A stretch of 64,000 bases of DNA from Wuchereria bancrofti (Eukaryota; Nematoda; Chromadorea; Rhabditida; Onchocercidae), in the NCBI GenBank assembly GCA_005281725.1, contig SSBO01000003.1:4650495-4714494 (forward strand). Direction: 5' to 3'. The position numbers and the translations under genes are program-made. Within the stretch, counting starts at the first letter, position 1, and each line of letters opens with the position of its first letter. The notes beneath the pieces were generated by a model. It made no database searches. It was not told where the DNA came from and saw only the letters and a program-made list of their open reading frames with translations. This document shows positions 49,402-62,702 of the stretch, in pieces.

Positions 49402-52400
49402 ATGACTATGGCAGACGATGATGTGTTAAATATACAAATTTTCATCCCCGAACTTCATATTCAGGTTAATAAAAATTTTTATGTACTTTTCGATACAGCG
49501 CATCTCTTCATCTATTATTAACTCATTTTGAGGTGTTTATGATTCAGATTTTGAGCAAAAGAAGAAACTGATAACAAAGTTATGAGTAAAAAGGCCAATA
49601 ATAGTAAAACTTACATGGAAACTCTTTATAAGACATATAAGGAGGGGTTTCGCATGCTTCAGAGCACAAATTTATGTTTGCAAATGTACGAAATTAATGT
49701 TTAAATGAATGTCTGACGACAACTTTGTTTGAGATACTCTTTATACTTGACAAGTTATTGGCCAGTTATACACGTAGAAAGAAGCAGTATTAGCAGTTTA
49801 AATCCTTTTTGTTTGTTTGCTGAAGAGAAAAAGCAGTACTCTGATAAACATTTCCTCTTCAGCATTGCTTGATCACTGATGATCAATCACTTTGCATCTC
49901 TATCAAAAAACAAAAAAAAAGTGACACAGTACCCAACTCATGCACTATTCATATCTTTGCATGTATGACAATATACATACGGTACATTGTACTTATCCTT
50001 CACACTGTGTATTCCTTATTGTCATAGCACTACTTGAGCAAAAAGTATATATCCTCAAAAAGTTAATAAATCTTATGTGTTGAAAATCCTGCATGAAATA
50101 TATGTTTAAATTAAATTGTCTTCCGACTGGTTATGACTTAAAAAGCATTGATATGGAAACTACTGAATTACAGAAATGTTTGGTTGTTAATCTTGATGAG
50201 AAAATTTGGGAAATCAAAGGGCGACTTGTCCAATCCCTTCAGAATGTAAGTTCACATTTTACGACGTTTTTGTTTTTTTTTTTAAAAGATTTTTTGCTCA
50301 TCTCTCGGTTGAAATTAGCATCTCTTGAGAGATTGCTTGAAATTCGACCACAAGTTTAAAATGTCAGCAACCTTACAATTCTTCTAAATGTTAACAGTGA
50401 TAAAGATGAAAACAGATCTGGTGATTAATGATTTTCTTTTGAACTATTTTGCAGAAGCTACCTCAGTCATTCAACTACGGCTTGTTTCTGCCACCTTGCG
50501 ATGGCCGCGCTGGCAAATTCTTACTGGAGGACCGTCCGATACGTGAATATCCATTTCACGATTGTGTCCCTTATCTTGAGGTTATTTTCGCGTGATATCA
50601 ATTCTAATACAGAGCAAAAGCATTTATGGTCTGGTCGACACTTTAATAAACTTTTATTTTTGAGACATTCATTATATCTCAGTAACTCCTTAACTTTCAC
50701 ACTAATTTCTTGCCTTTCATGGCCTTTTAAATATGATTATAAATTAGGAAATTGGATATAGAAATATTACTGAAGTTTTCACTTACTTTCTACTGAACTT
50801 TTGACTTCAATTCCTCAAAACAGTAAACCAAATTTTAATAAGAAACAATCAAAATTTTCCATTTAAGCTCAAATACAAAAAACGGGTTTACAAAATGTTG
50901 AATATTGACGGAAAGCAATTGGAAAAATTACATACTAAGGTAAATTTATCAGACTATTTTAACTTAGCTCTGAGAAATTCTTGCTTATTAAATAAATCGG
51001 AAAAACAGAATAATTTACTTTGAAGAAGCACTTAATCCATTTCTATCCTTCGGGCATATTTTCATCTTTCAGTCAAATTTGAAAAAATTCATGAATCACA
51101 TTGCTCTTGGACAGCTAAAACGGACGGAAGAAATGTGTACTGCGGGATTCGATCCTAATTTTCACGATAATGAAGGGAAGACACCATTGACGATGGTATG
51201 TTCATTACCACATAACGAAGGTTTTATTAAAACGTTGGTAGAACATGGAGCTCACGTCGATTTCCGAAACAGTGATGGACAGGTAATATTATACTTTAAG
51301 ATTAGTAAATGAAGGAAGAGGATAGTCACACTCAGTTAAAATATAAAACTATGTATTTTCATTAAGTAGAAATACATTATTAAATATAAAGCACTTTGGA
51401 ACTAAATCATAATTTAAGGTTAGATGAAAGAAAATGAGGTTTATTTATTAAGCTTGCTTGATTATTAACATTCTATAGAAAGTGATAAAGATTTTATTAG
51501 TAAACTGCAGAAAATATCTTGACATATGATTATTATAATAATGATTTCATACTACTAATGTAGTCATATACACTTCAAACAAACTAAAGTGATGTTGTTG
51601 ATATCCCACAGTATTAATCTATCCTGTAATATTTTATAGACACCAATGCATAAGGCGGCATATTGGTCTTTGGCGGAAAATGTCAACTGTTTGCTTGAAC
51701 TTGGTGCATCACCAAACTATCGTGATCCACTTGGCTTGACACCACTTTACTACAACATGCTGCAGAGTAGTTCAAAATCATCAGTAGCTCAAATGTTACT
51801 TTATAATTATTCAGATATTAATGTAACTGATTTGGATGGAAATCATGAGATACACCAGGTTTGTACCGTTACCATTTAGATAGCTATGATATATGATTTG
51901 CAGGTTGATTCATTTATACGAACTTCATAAATTATACAAAGTTTGAAAAAACTAAGATTAACTTTTTCTAGAAATTTCGGATAAAGTTCCAGAAATTTCT
52001 GGTATCAACTTGATTTTCCCTAACAGAAATCTCTATTTTTTAGCTACTGTGTTACTGTCAACTTTATGGAAATTTTTCAAAATATTTTAAAACTAAGAAA
52101 AATTCAAGAAATGATTTAATAGTTTTTTAAAATTCTTTTCTAAAATATTGCTATACATTTCTTCCAAAAATTTGACCTTTTCCTCCTCTACAAATGACGC
52201 CAATGCTTTAAAAGGGATCCGACATTCTTTGAAAAGTCGTTCAAATGAGAAAGAAATCTTGAACTCTGCATTTTCTAATAATGACAGTATTAAATTACTG
52301 AGAGTGTTTCGTATTCTTTTTTCTTCGTATCCGTTTACATTATCAGTTCAGATTTAATCCAAAATCTCTTCCATTTTCGAAATCTATTAGACAAAAGGAA

Positions 52401-55400
52401 CAATTTTAATAGCGAGATATTCTATATGCGCATCTTTTTACACAAACAGGATTACTCATCTTAATTTCATTGTTCTCATTAAGACTGATTTCGAAGACAA
52501 TGAAAGAATATTGCTTTAACATAAAAAATACCATGCTTCGCACTTCTGTGTGATGTGGAATACTGCACTCCAAGAACTTATGAGCCGTAAAATTACAATC
52601 CAGTGGTAGAAGTGGTTGTTGTTGTTGTTGTTAGAATATTCGACAAATCTGTTTTGCGTTGAGGTAGAGGAAGAATGACAAAGACATGAAATTCCAACGT
52701 GAGCCATTCTGTAGAAACTTTAAAAATGTGGGGAAAACATGCCTGTTAATTGGTGAGGATGGATGGTCCGAATTAGCAACACCTAATCAGTAATTTCTTT
52801 TAAATGAGAACTTTATTCTATCCACTTGATCTTATCATAACTAGAAAATGTATTGAACAGTCGCTAACGCAACTAAATAGTATTAGATTATAAATAATAT
52901 CAAATGTGATAAAACCGATTCCTTTCGAAGATGTAGAAAACAGAAAGCATCTAGCTATACCTGATACTTACCTATCTAATCAGCAATAATTTTCTTCGAG
53001 CTAAACTTGTTAAAAAGATTTGGGTCATTTTGTTAAGTAAGATAACACTTAATGAGAAAAAGTTTTTCGTCCCTGAATTCTTTACGTTTTAAAAGACTGT
53101 TGTTTCGTTCTTGTCTTCGACAAATATTAGTACCCGTTAGCATGAACCAATTAGAAAACAAAACAAATTAGAGAAAAATATTAGTAGTATAAACGCAATC
53201 GTTACTACCTACGCCACCGTTATCCTTTCTACTAGCCAATTTCTCATATTATTATGTTAGTTTTGCTGTCATCATTCAACTGGATAACTGAAATTTCTCA
53301 AAAAACTCTTTCATTTCCCGAAAACTAACAGTTTATATGAAGATTAGTCACTTTATTTCTGTTAAATAAAGTTTGTTTGTTAAATAAAAAAAAATTTTGT
53401 TCTGTTAAATAAAGAGATATATATGTCATAATATGTGACGTTCAGCAGAAGCTTTTGTTACAGATTACTCTCCTTTGCACTGAACATTCCTCCCGAAATT
53501 CCATCTTTTGCATACCTGTTTAAATACAGTACCGCTCATTAATTTGCACATCAGTACTACAACTCTTGATAATTCTCGCGGATTATTCGATATACCATAC
53601 TGTTTCGATTCTTACCCAAATAGAGTCATTGTGCAAATATATGACGAGTGTTGCTTCAGTGAGCATTTACGCATTAACCTTTCTGTTTACAAAACACTGT
53701 CTATTTTTGAGATCGATTTTCTAGTTTCAAATTGAAAGTTAGATTTGTTCAAATGCAATAAACTTACAGTAATGGACTTCTGTTTATAACATAACAGTCA
53801 CTTTTACTCTCAATCGATAATTGCTAAGATATCCCCGCTATACTTCAAAGAATCTCTTAAGAACGAGAAAAGAATAGCTCGGAAATTTAAATAGTCTATG
53901 AATGCTTTTCAACTGCGGAAAGAGCAAAAACAACATTACTTATGTAATGTCATTCGTACAGTAAATACTATCTTCTGTGGTATTAAGAGATTAGAATTAA
54001 GAAATAAAGTGTTGTTTATAATAAGAAATCCGAAATGAAAATACATCTCCTTTATTACCTTAGGACTTATTGGCGGAACAAAAATAATGGCTTCGTTCAA
54101 TATCTATAAAAAGAGCAGAATTGATTCGAATTCAGAAGTTCTACTGAAATTTTCTCTCGGATCATGAGAATAAATATTCATAGTCTCAGAAGTTCCATGG
54201 AATTTAAGAAGATTTCTCAATCAAAACAATGAAATCTCTTAGGAGCATACTTCATGTTCTAACCACTGCGAATATTAAGCAAATTTTATAAAATGAATTA
54301 AAATAGCAAGCTAAATTCCTTATACAATTCCTTTTTTATTATTTATTTTTTTAATTCATTTTCATTTGTTCTTCTAAGCTCGATCATTTTTTCGTCCAAT
54401 CTATTGGCCAAAATTTTTTCAGACGAAATTTTAAAAATTTGAAAACTAGCAACAATTTTCTTTTTTTTCAGGCATGCAAGAATGATTTGGTGCAACATGT
54501 GGATTATCTGATATACTATGGAGCTGAAATTAATGCTCAGAATATCAACGGGAATACTCCGCTTCATATTTGCGCAATCCATAATAAGTAATTAGTTTTG
54601 ATTTTTCTTTTCGCTTTTTTTCCGAATCTATTGCTACAGGCATTCCCTATACAAAAAAACGGATTTACAAAATGTTGAAAAAAAATTTATAAAACTTCTA
54701 ATTTTTGCGTTTTTGGGATGTAAAAATTTTGATGAAGTTAAGCTCGCATTCAATAAATCTAGTTTCTTTTGATGAAAAAAAAAAAACGAAAGTAAGATAT
54801 AGCATATCTATTTTCATTAGTTCAAAAAGAACTTGATTTTATTAGCCAAAAAATTTTTCAGACCTAATTGCGCACGTTTATTACTGTTTCGTGGTGCTAA
54901 TCCAACAGTTATGAATAAGCAAAGCCAAACACCGTTAGATGTGGCACAGATGCTTGGCTGTCATGAAATAACGAAAGTTATTTTGGACCATGACCCTGTA
55001 TCCACTGGTTTGTTACATCTTTGCAAATAAATCCAAAAATCGTTTCTTTACTTTTGTTAGGAACCTGGCACATTTAGGACCCGATCGACCTTCCCGTGTC
55101 AAAATATTTTCAAGCGCTCGGTTTTAATCTTGTGATTTTGTAATATGATCGAGGGTATGATCAAGATTCTAGAAATCAAGGATCATCTGTTCATTTCTCG
55201 ATTTATATTTAGGAATAAAATACTGGAGTTCTTTCTATTCTTTCATATTTTGACTTTTACCAAAAGAGTCGATACTGTCAGTATTGAGAATGGTAAAATT
55301 GGCTCAACTTCCAGCATAAGATTTTTCAGTACCCTATAACGTGAAGCCGACCTTTAATCCCAGAAGGCGTTCATCGATATTAGCCGGTCAACGATCCTCA

Positions 55401-58400
55401 AGTCGAGCATCACTTTGCAACAGCGAATATCGATCTGTGGTAAAAATTTTTAATAATAATTTTAATTCTACATATCGAACAAAAGTAAAAAATGGAAGCA
55501 ATTTATAATCCGATATGTGATATTATTACGTTATCTAACTTTTTAATCAAACTTCTTTGATCTTTTGGTACTAAACAAAGTAAAACAATTTAAAAGTTGA
55601 TAATTCGGTCTTTGGATCGCTTGCAAAAGTACAGACTTTTTTAGATTCCGGCCAGCCCAACACCAAGCCATATGTCAATATCCAGTTATAAAACGTGTCC
55701 AGGAGATATTGATGGTGGATATAGTACTATGCGACGATATCCAGCTTACCCGCTAATGAACATCAGTGGTTTTGAGTACGCCTCATTTAGTAATTAAGTG
55801 AAAACATTCTAAGCAGTCAAAAACTTAGGATGGATTAGTAAAGTGATTTAACGTTAAAATAGTCTCAAGAAAAAATAGTCTGATTGGGATAAGGTTGCGT
55901 TGGAAACATGTAAGATTGCCTGTGTAACACTGCATAGTTGTTGAAATAGCGGTTTTTAGACTTTTTTTATATATAAAGGTTTTTTTGTACATACAAAAAC
56001 GAATCAGAAAAAAATCCCAGTGATCGTCTTTAACTATTCGTTCATTTTGTAAAATGGATAAAACTGGTTCTTTTGAAAAGCTTTTATTTACTCAATTAAT
56101 TTAACAGTATGTTTTCAGGATTAACATACCACGTACTGTCGTAATACCGCGAGATAGTAAGGGTGGCTTCGGATTCGTCTTACGAGGCGCCACAAGTTTG
56201 TCCTCACAATTATTTTGTTTTGTGTATGTGTGTGGGAATATGTTAACTTGCATAAAAAATTAAAACGAATATGAACTGAACAGAGAAATAAATTCACTAA
56301 TTGTCACATAAATTTTAAACTTAATATAGGCTTTGAAATGCTGAATTTTAAAACAAGTGAAAATCGGAATGAGAAGAAAAAATATTCTAAAATCCAAATT
56401 AATTTAGAATGAATCAAGTCTGAATTTAATTCACAGCTATCTAGTTTGCATTGAAGAAGTCAACTACTACTATATATGTTCAGAAACCGGAAACTTTATT
56501 CCAACATTGTTGAATCCAGCACTGCAAAAATTCGAAGGGATTGATCTGCAAGGAATGGCTATGAAAGCGGGTCTAAGACCCGGTGATTTCTTGCTTCAGG
56601 TGAACAATATTGATGTACGTAGAACACCGCATGATCAAGTGCATAAATTAATACAGTCTTCGGGAGACACTGTAACGTTAAAGGTACGTCAAATTTTCTT
56701 TCCCTTTAAGCGTGTTGTTCTTCAGTATTAGAACAAATCCCGGATATATTTTCTCCTAGCTATACTATTTGCGTACTCCATTATCATTTGATGAAGAACG
56801 GTATTTCTGTTTCTTATTCACTGATAAAAATAGGATATAAAGTGCAGAATTCGTTGTACAGCGATTCACTCAAGCTAATGTTTCTATTAAAAAAGAAGCT
56901 GAATCAATAAATTTTCGGAAGGATTTTATTCAGGTGATTACTGTCGACCCTGGCTTATTTAGTTTTCCGCCCTCTCATACGATGCCGGTGAATATTTCTC
57001 GCACAGGTTGGTAATTTTTGAAATTTCAAACTTTTTGAATAAATGTCAACTTTAGAGGTGTCGCATAATGATTTAAGCGACATGAAGCTCGTATTATATG
57101 TTTCATTTGTTTTTGTTTTTTTCTCAGCTTTATCATTTTTAAGTGTAAGACAGAATAAAATGTTATTTTCTCCGCGATGTCTCATGAATAATTGTTTGTT
57201 TGGCATGGTTGAAATAAGTGCAAAAAACACCAATAGAAATCAAAAAGGAGCCTACTGCGCAAATTTTCTGTTCCGTAATGTTAAATTGTGAACTGATTCA
57301 TATCAGTAATGACCAGATTGTCTTAAAGTCGTCGAAATCAAGCTAAACTTAATAGTGAAAAAAAAAATTGTAGCTTTCTATAGGGTAAATGTATTTATAT
57401 TCTACTATTGTGCTTTATAAATCAAGATAGCACTTGATGAAAAATGCATAATAATATTCTTACAGTATTCTTAAAATGCAGCAGTAATGACTAGATTAAT
57501 TAGCAACTGTTTTGCACATTATGACCTTTGAGGGAAATTAGCATCTTTTAAAAAAATTTCGCGAAAAACCTATTCATGGTCCCAATTATCACTTTTTGTG
57601 TTAGTTATATTTTTCCCACATTTATTCCCACTTCAAAAATTTTAAAAGTGATATATCTTCAAGTCAGCATGCTTTTGTTGTGCATGTAAACGCTTATAGT
57701 TCGGGAATATCGTCCACCAATGCTGCTACAAGACAAGACGTACATCAGCCATTCGTTGCCACGTCGAAATCGTCGCATCAGTGGTAAATTCATTCTACTT
57801 TATTATTTTTAGCGGACATCCAAAAATCAGGTCTTGCTCCACTCCACAAATCATTATGAACCTGGAACAATAAAGAAATCTCTTTCAAGCGATTTGTATT
57901 GTAGTCCAATAGTGACCTTTACCAGAGAAGCATATAATGCCAGTCGATATTTAAATTCATTCACTATTCACAGAATTCTTGAAATCATCTGCACCTTTAG
58001 TGTTGCTTCCATGGTCGTACATTAATCGTTGTTTCTATCCTTCCTTGCTGTCAAAAATGTCAACCTCAGCTTTTGAAAGATCATAAAAGAGTATAGGTAT
58101 ATATATTAAAGTTAATGATGCTATTCTCAATCCAGAGCAGTTGATCGTGTCGCATGTTCAGTTTCATGTTGTATTCATACCTTCATTTTTAATGTTACCT
58201 TTAAGCATATGGTATTTGCTTAGTCTCAGATCATCTCGAAAATTCATTAAACTTAATGCTTGGATTTTGAAGTATTCTTAATTCAAAAAATCTTGTTGAG
58301 GAAGAATGGCTAGAAGTACTAAAATGTAGAATATATTAATGGAGAAAAAGTTTTAGCAATTGTGTTATTTAACATTTAAAACCCTTCATAAGTACTTTAT

Positions 58401-61400
58401 TATCATCCTTGAATTTCAATTCTATTGCAGTTGATTAGAAGTCATTTCAAAGTCCTTTGTTTGTCACTAAAACATGGATATATTGATTATTGGACAGTAA
58501 TAAATAATGTTAAATGAGAGTTAATGGTGCTAATTATTGAATTTTGCAGGTAACGTAGGTGACATGTATAGTTATGGTAGTAGTATGCTTCCCTTGCATC
58601 CTGCTAAATCGGTAGAAACGCTAAATCAAAGTAATTACGAACGATTTGCGTCCGTAAAACAACGAATCGGTAGTTCTAAACGTATTTCTATGGAAGAATT
58701 GGAACGACTGATGGAACGACAGGGGCAATGTACTTCGCAATTTCAACCCATTCCCATAAATGAGGTTTTTTGATTTCATTTTTCAAATTCTCTTACAACC
58801 TTATAATTTCTTGAAATAGCACTGTTATTTCTCATTTTTCACTTCATGGCATTCTGTTTAGAGAATTTATTTTGTAATTTCGATATTTACTTTTCGCTAA
58901 ACATTATATTAACTTTGGCTGCAGGATTCACTACCAAACGGAAATGGTTTGAAGTTTAGTTCAGTTAATGACCTAAAACGTTACAAGAAAAGTGGTTTAC
59001 ACCGAACAACTTTACCACCTGTAGCTGGTAACGGTCATTGTGCTCCCTCAGTAATACAAAGCTTTAATTCTTCACCAGGTCATTATTAAGTTTTCTTTCC
59101 TCTTAACATTAACTTTCTAAAGCTTTCAAGAATTAATTCAGGAAATAAAACTTTTTATCCGAATCAAAAGACGCAAAAATAAAATATTTCACTTTTAATA
59201 TTTGGGTAAAAGACCAACTTGTTTTTCTCCTTCGTCAGAAATTTTAACTTATAACTAATATTTAAGACAGGATTCAATGTTTTTGTATAATTCTTCAAAA
59301 ATTCGATTTTATCACTTTGTGGATGATATATATCTCAGCTGTTCTCATCTTTTGTGGTTGATAAGTGCTTTGGATATCAGTGATTAGCTGTCATTCATTG
59401 ACCGCATCCAAACCATTTTTTCTGTTCCCAATATGTCATTATACTATCACGATAGTTAAAATTTGAAAACGATTTGAATTTCGATTTGAAATGATTTTTT
59501 TGACGCTATCTTAATTATTTAAGCATTTAGATTTCCGGTTTTGTTACAGATTTGCCTCGATCAGTGGATGATGAATCGCCCTCACTGATTTCTTTTAGTG
59601 GACAAGTTAGCCAACGTGGCTTTGCATCAGACTATTCACGTCCTTTTAAGTCCATCGAGCGACCCAAAACACCACCACCTCCTCCACCGCTGTTTGATAA
59701 CTTCCCAGCATCGTCCTCGAATAGTGGTAATACTTTAACAAATAGCACACCTCCCACAATACCCATATCAGCAATGTCGAACACTTTTCTTGCAGAAACA
59801 CTAACATCTCCGCCTGGAATCGAAACGACGCTTTCATCTCCACCACCGCCACCTCCACCACCACCTCCTCCTCCACCACCTCTGCTCCAGCCTTCTGCAG
59901 CAGTAACAGCAAAATCTGTGGTATTCTTTTTAGGATACAAATTTTTTTCAACTGAATTGGTATTCTCTCAGCGTAAAAGTATAAACAGATTAGCTATTTT
60001 GACAACTTGTTTAGAATTACATCGATCATTATTGCGACGATCCAGCAGATAGTCCTAATTAAATGGGTTGTGGAAGTTCTAAATTCTTCTGATTATGAAG
60101 AAATCTTTGATTATTCTTCGAAAAGAATCGAATTAATTTTCAGTCTTTTAAAAATGATGATGAAAATGGAGAATCTGAATCAAAGAAAACAAGAACTCCT
60201 GCTATTAGTAGTGAAATTTTGTCAACAGTAAAATTGAAGCCTACCATACGACGTGAACCAGCTAATTGCTGTGCAACCATACCACGTGGATTTGATTCTG
60301 ATCTACGTAATGCACTGGCAAAAAGGAGAGGCAAGGCACGCTTTTCTTAATAGAAAATCGTGAACTTTCTTGTTATTTGAAAAGCTTGATTATTTTTCGC
60401 TGAATTTCCATCATAATCTGAGAAATTTTTAGGTTGCTCAAAGTGGTAGTAATGATGCATCGAAAAAAGTAGTTTTCTTGCTGGAGAATCCTCCTGTAGC
60501 CACAGTCATCAGGTTTGATCTCCCTAGTTTATTTTAAATATTTTATATTTTCTTGAATTATGGTGAGGTATACGAAGTTCTCATCCTCAGATGATTCGAC
60601 TCTAAAATTTGAGATCTCGATCTTTCAGAGGAAGAAGAGATATTTTATAAAAGTAAATGATTTTGTAGTAGTTATGGTGGATTAAGTTTGTGCGAATCAG
60701 TCCGGCAAAGTGTTCCGAGTTCAACAAAATGGGAGATTGGGAAATCAGAGCATTCTCCAACGAGTATTGCGTCAAAAAAAGATAGCGGGTAAGTCGATTG
60801 TTAAAATATTTATGTCTTTTACACTTCCGTAAATTACGCCGGTAACGAGATATCCTATCATCACATATTTTGAATCCTATCACTCATTTTGAAAGACGCT
60901 ATAATTTTGCAATTGCCATTATTTGTCTTTCAAAAACTTACAATTTTCGTTTTCAGTTATACATCGTCACGCACTTCGCTTGAGCCATCAGAATGCGGTG
61001 AAGAAATTGGATCAGTAGGTGCTACGATAATTGCGATACCGGGATCTACGAAACCAACCACTAGCGTAGCTGTTGCCAGTTCCGCATGTCATGTCTCGTT
61101 GATTAGTAATCAGTTTGAGGAAATTTGTGGATCTACGTGTACCAGAAAAAGTAATTGTTTATCGCAGGTACCACCACCTGTTCAACAGCTAGCGCAAGCG
61201 GTCAGCGATCATGATTCGGTAGGTACGATGCAATTTTAGGCCTTCAAAAGCTTCGTTTATCTTCAGCTTTACTGAATTAGTTTTGCTCAACCTTCTCTTG
61301 TCGCATGCTATTATTGAACGCAATGGAATCAAAAGCTTTTTTTGTGAATGTTAATAAATCATTGCACGATTGTTTTCCAACCATTGCAGAAAATGTTTCC

Positions 61401-62702
61401 GGACCACTGCTATTATGCATCTAGTGAATCAGTTTCGCTTCCGATTTGAAATAACAAAAGTCAAAATTTAATGCAGCCTTGGAAGTCTTTCTACAAAAGA
61501 CAGCATGTAGTTTTACAGCGACCCATTTTTGGACAATTTCAATTTTCATTTTTGAGTTTTCTCAAAGAGGGAGGTCAAGAAAACTTACTGATGAAATGAG
61601 AACTGGAACACTGTATGTTTCGAAATTTTCGACTAAATAACTCGAACGATTTTACGACTCGTATCAGAAACAATGTTAGGCAGGAAGTTTGATTAAAAAA
61701 CATAACTCAGTTGTCCTAAGACTGGTTTATCTTAACACACCTGAACTTCTCGTTATTTTTTGTTATTCATTACTTCATCTTTTTCCATGTGTCAATAAAC
61801 GAACTACTTTGTTCAATTTACCCACCTTGCACTCTTTTTGGAATTCGAATTTCTCTCCAGATGAGCCTAAACTCCACACTGTCAACGTTAAGTAGACAAT
61901 CATCATCGGATTGTCAACAGCGGACATTGTCTACTACCCTATTGTCAACATCTCACAGCAAATTCTCAGTAACTCCACCAGCTGACTGCAATGACGATGA
62001 ACCGGACAGCGGTACTGGCGACTCCGATAGCGAAGCTACGGCAAAATCTAGTAAGCTGCATAGAAATTTATTTCATCGATGTTGTGTATGTATAAAATTT
62101 TGTTCCTATCTGCTTGCTCGTAATTCTTTATGCCAGAAAGTTTACTGTTCAACATTTCGAAGCTGCATTGTGCTGTTGCACAGTTTTGGACGGAGGCCCG
62201 TTTTGTACATTTTTTTAGAACAGTTTTACTTTTGCTAGAACTCTAATATCTTTTTATATAAATGATTACTTCGATTCCAGCTGCCTTATTCCTTCGTGCT
62301 TCTGTCTGGCAATTTGAAAATAACTGTTCCTTAAATCCTTTTTCTTTCCTGCATTTACGACTTAGAAATATATTTCAGGTTGGAGATTTTTAAGCATTAA
62401 AAGTTCTCAGTCTCTACTTCATTGAATTTAATATTATTATAATATTTGCAGGTAGTCACACAAGTCCGCTTATAACTAACAATTTTATCGATAAACAAGT
62501 GGCAAGCTGGACAACTGATGACATTGTTGCATGGCTAAAAACATTAGGCCTTTCGGAACATTCCAGCAAATTCCAGCAGTTTCGAATTGACGGTACTCAT
62601 TTGTTGTCCTTTGATCGATCATTATTAACACAGCTCGGTGTCACACGAATCGGTCATCGACAACTGATTGAACGTTCTCTGAAAAGTCTGAGCAATAATT
62701 AG
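49402..62702 (+). CDS. shn-1: SHANK postsynaptic scaffold (ankyrin-PDZ-proline-rich-SAM)
   Basis: SHANK links membrane receptors to the cortical actin scaffold. Exons: 49402-49464, 50174-50245, 50455-50580, 50868-50939, 51073-51282, 51640-51858, 54472-54587, 54862-55007, 55330-55439, 55645-55775, 56119-56195, 56484-56683, 56934-57006, 57700-57783, 58550-58764, 58925-59078, 59550-59920, 60144-60335, 60433-60512, 60669-60788, 60957-61218, 61861-62050, 62452-62702; 3534 nt, 1177 residues, all phases agree. Residues 1-95: ubiquitin-like/SPN region (NYGLFLPPCDGRAGKFLLED). About 105-335: ankyrin repeats (AGFDPNFHDNEGKTPLTMV, LELGASPNYRDPLGLTPLYY, GAEINAQNINGNTPLHICA, LLLFRGANPTVMNKQSQTPL). About 420-518: PDZ (INIPRTVVIPRDSKGGFGFV, GLRPGDFLLQVNNIDVRR). 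Only about 90 residues without an SH3 fold separate the two. A proline-rich exon holds a P14 run and PPPLF, a PPxxF-type Homer ligand. Exon 18 ends DLRNALAKRRGK, resembling a WH2/actin-binding helix. The SAM domain is about 1114-1172 (TTDDIVAWLKTLGLSEHSSK). Intron 18 starts with GC. The true N terminus may extend upstream. Confidence 0.96.
51859..54471 (+). other. shn-1: Long SHANK intron 6 (2.6 kb)
   Basis: The intron between ankyrin exons 6 and 7 is by far the longest in the gene. It carries a (GTT)n run at 52614-52632 and a three-copy TTAAATAAA word cluster at 53360-53412. Open frames inside it (for example 52148-52357) show no family resemblance. Room for internal promoters exists, but none was identified. 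Confidence 0.6.
53360..53412. repeat. Three copies of a TGTTAAATAAA word
   Basis: TCTGTTAAATAAAG, TTTGTTAAATAAA and TCTGTTAAATAAAG occur within about 55 bases in SHANK intron 6. This is a local duplication; the words contain AATAAA on the plus strand. Confidence 0.65.
59846..59887 (+). repeat. shn-1: CCN trinucleotide run encoding polyproline in SHANK
   Basis: A run of CCA/CCG/CCT/CCC codons encodes 14 consecutive prolines (about residues 787-800) followed by LLQPSA. Antisense frames are glycine-rich and open only because of this run. Such runs bind EVH1, SH3 or profilin modules and vary in length between strains. Confidence 0.9.

Noticed and set aside
59632..59951. Long minus-strand frames rich in glycine or valine-glutamate
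   Set aside because: They are the antisense of the SHANK proline-rich exon and exist only because of the CCN codon run.
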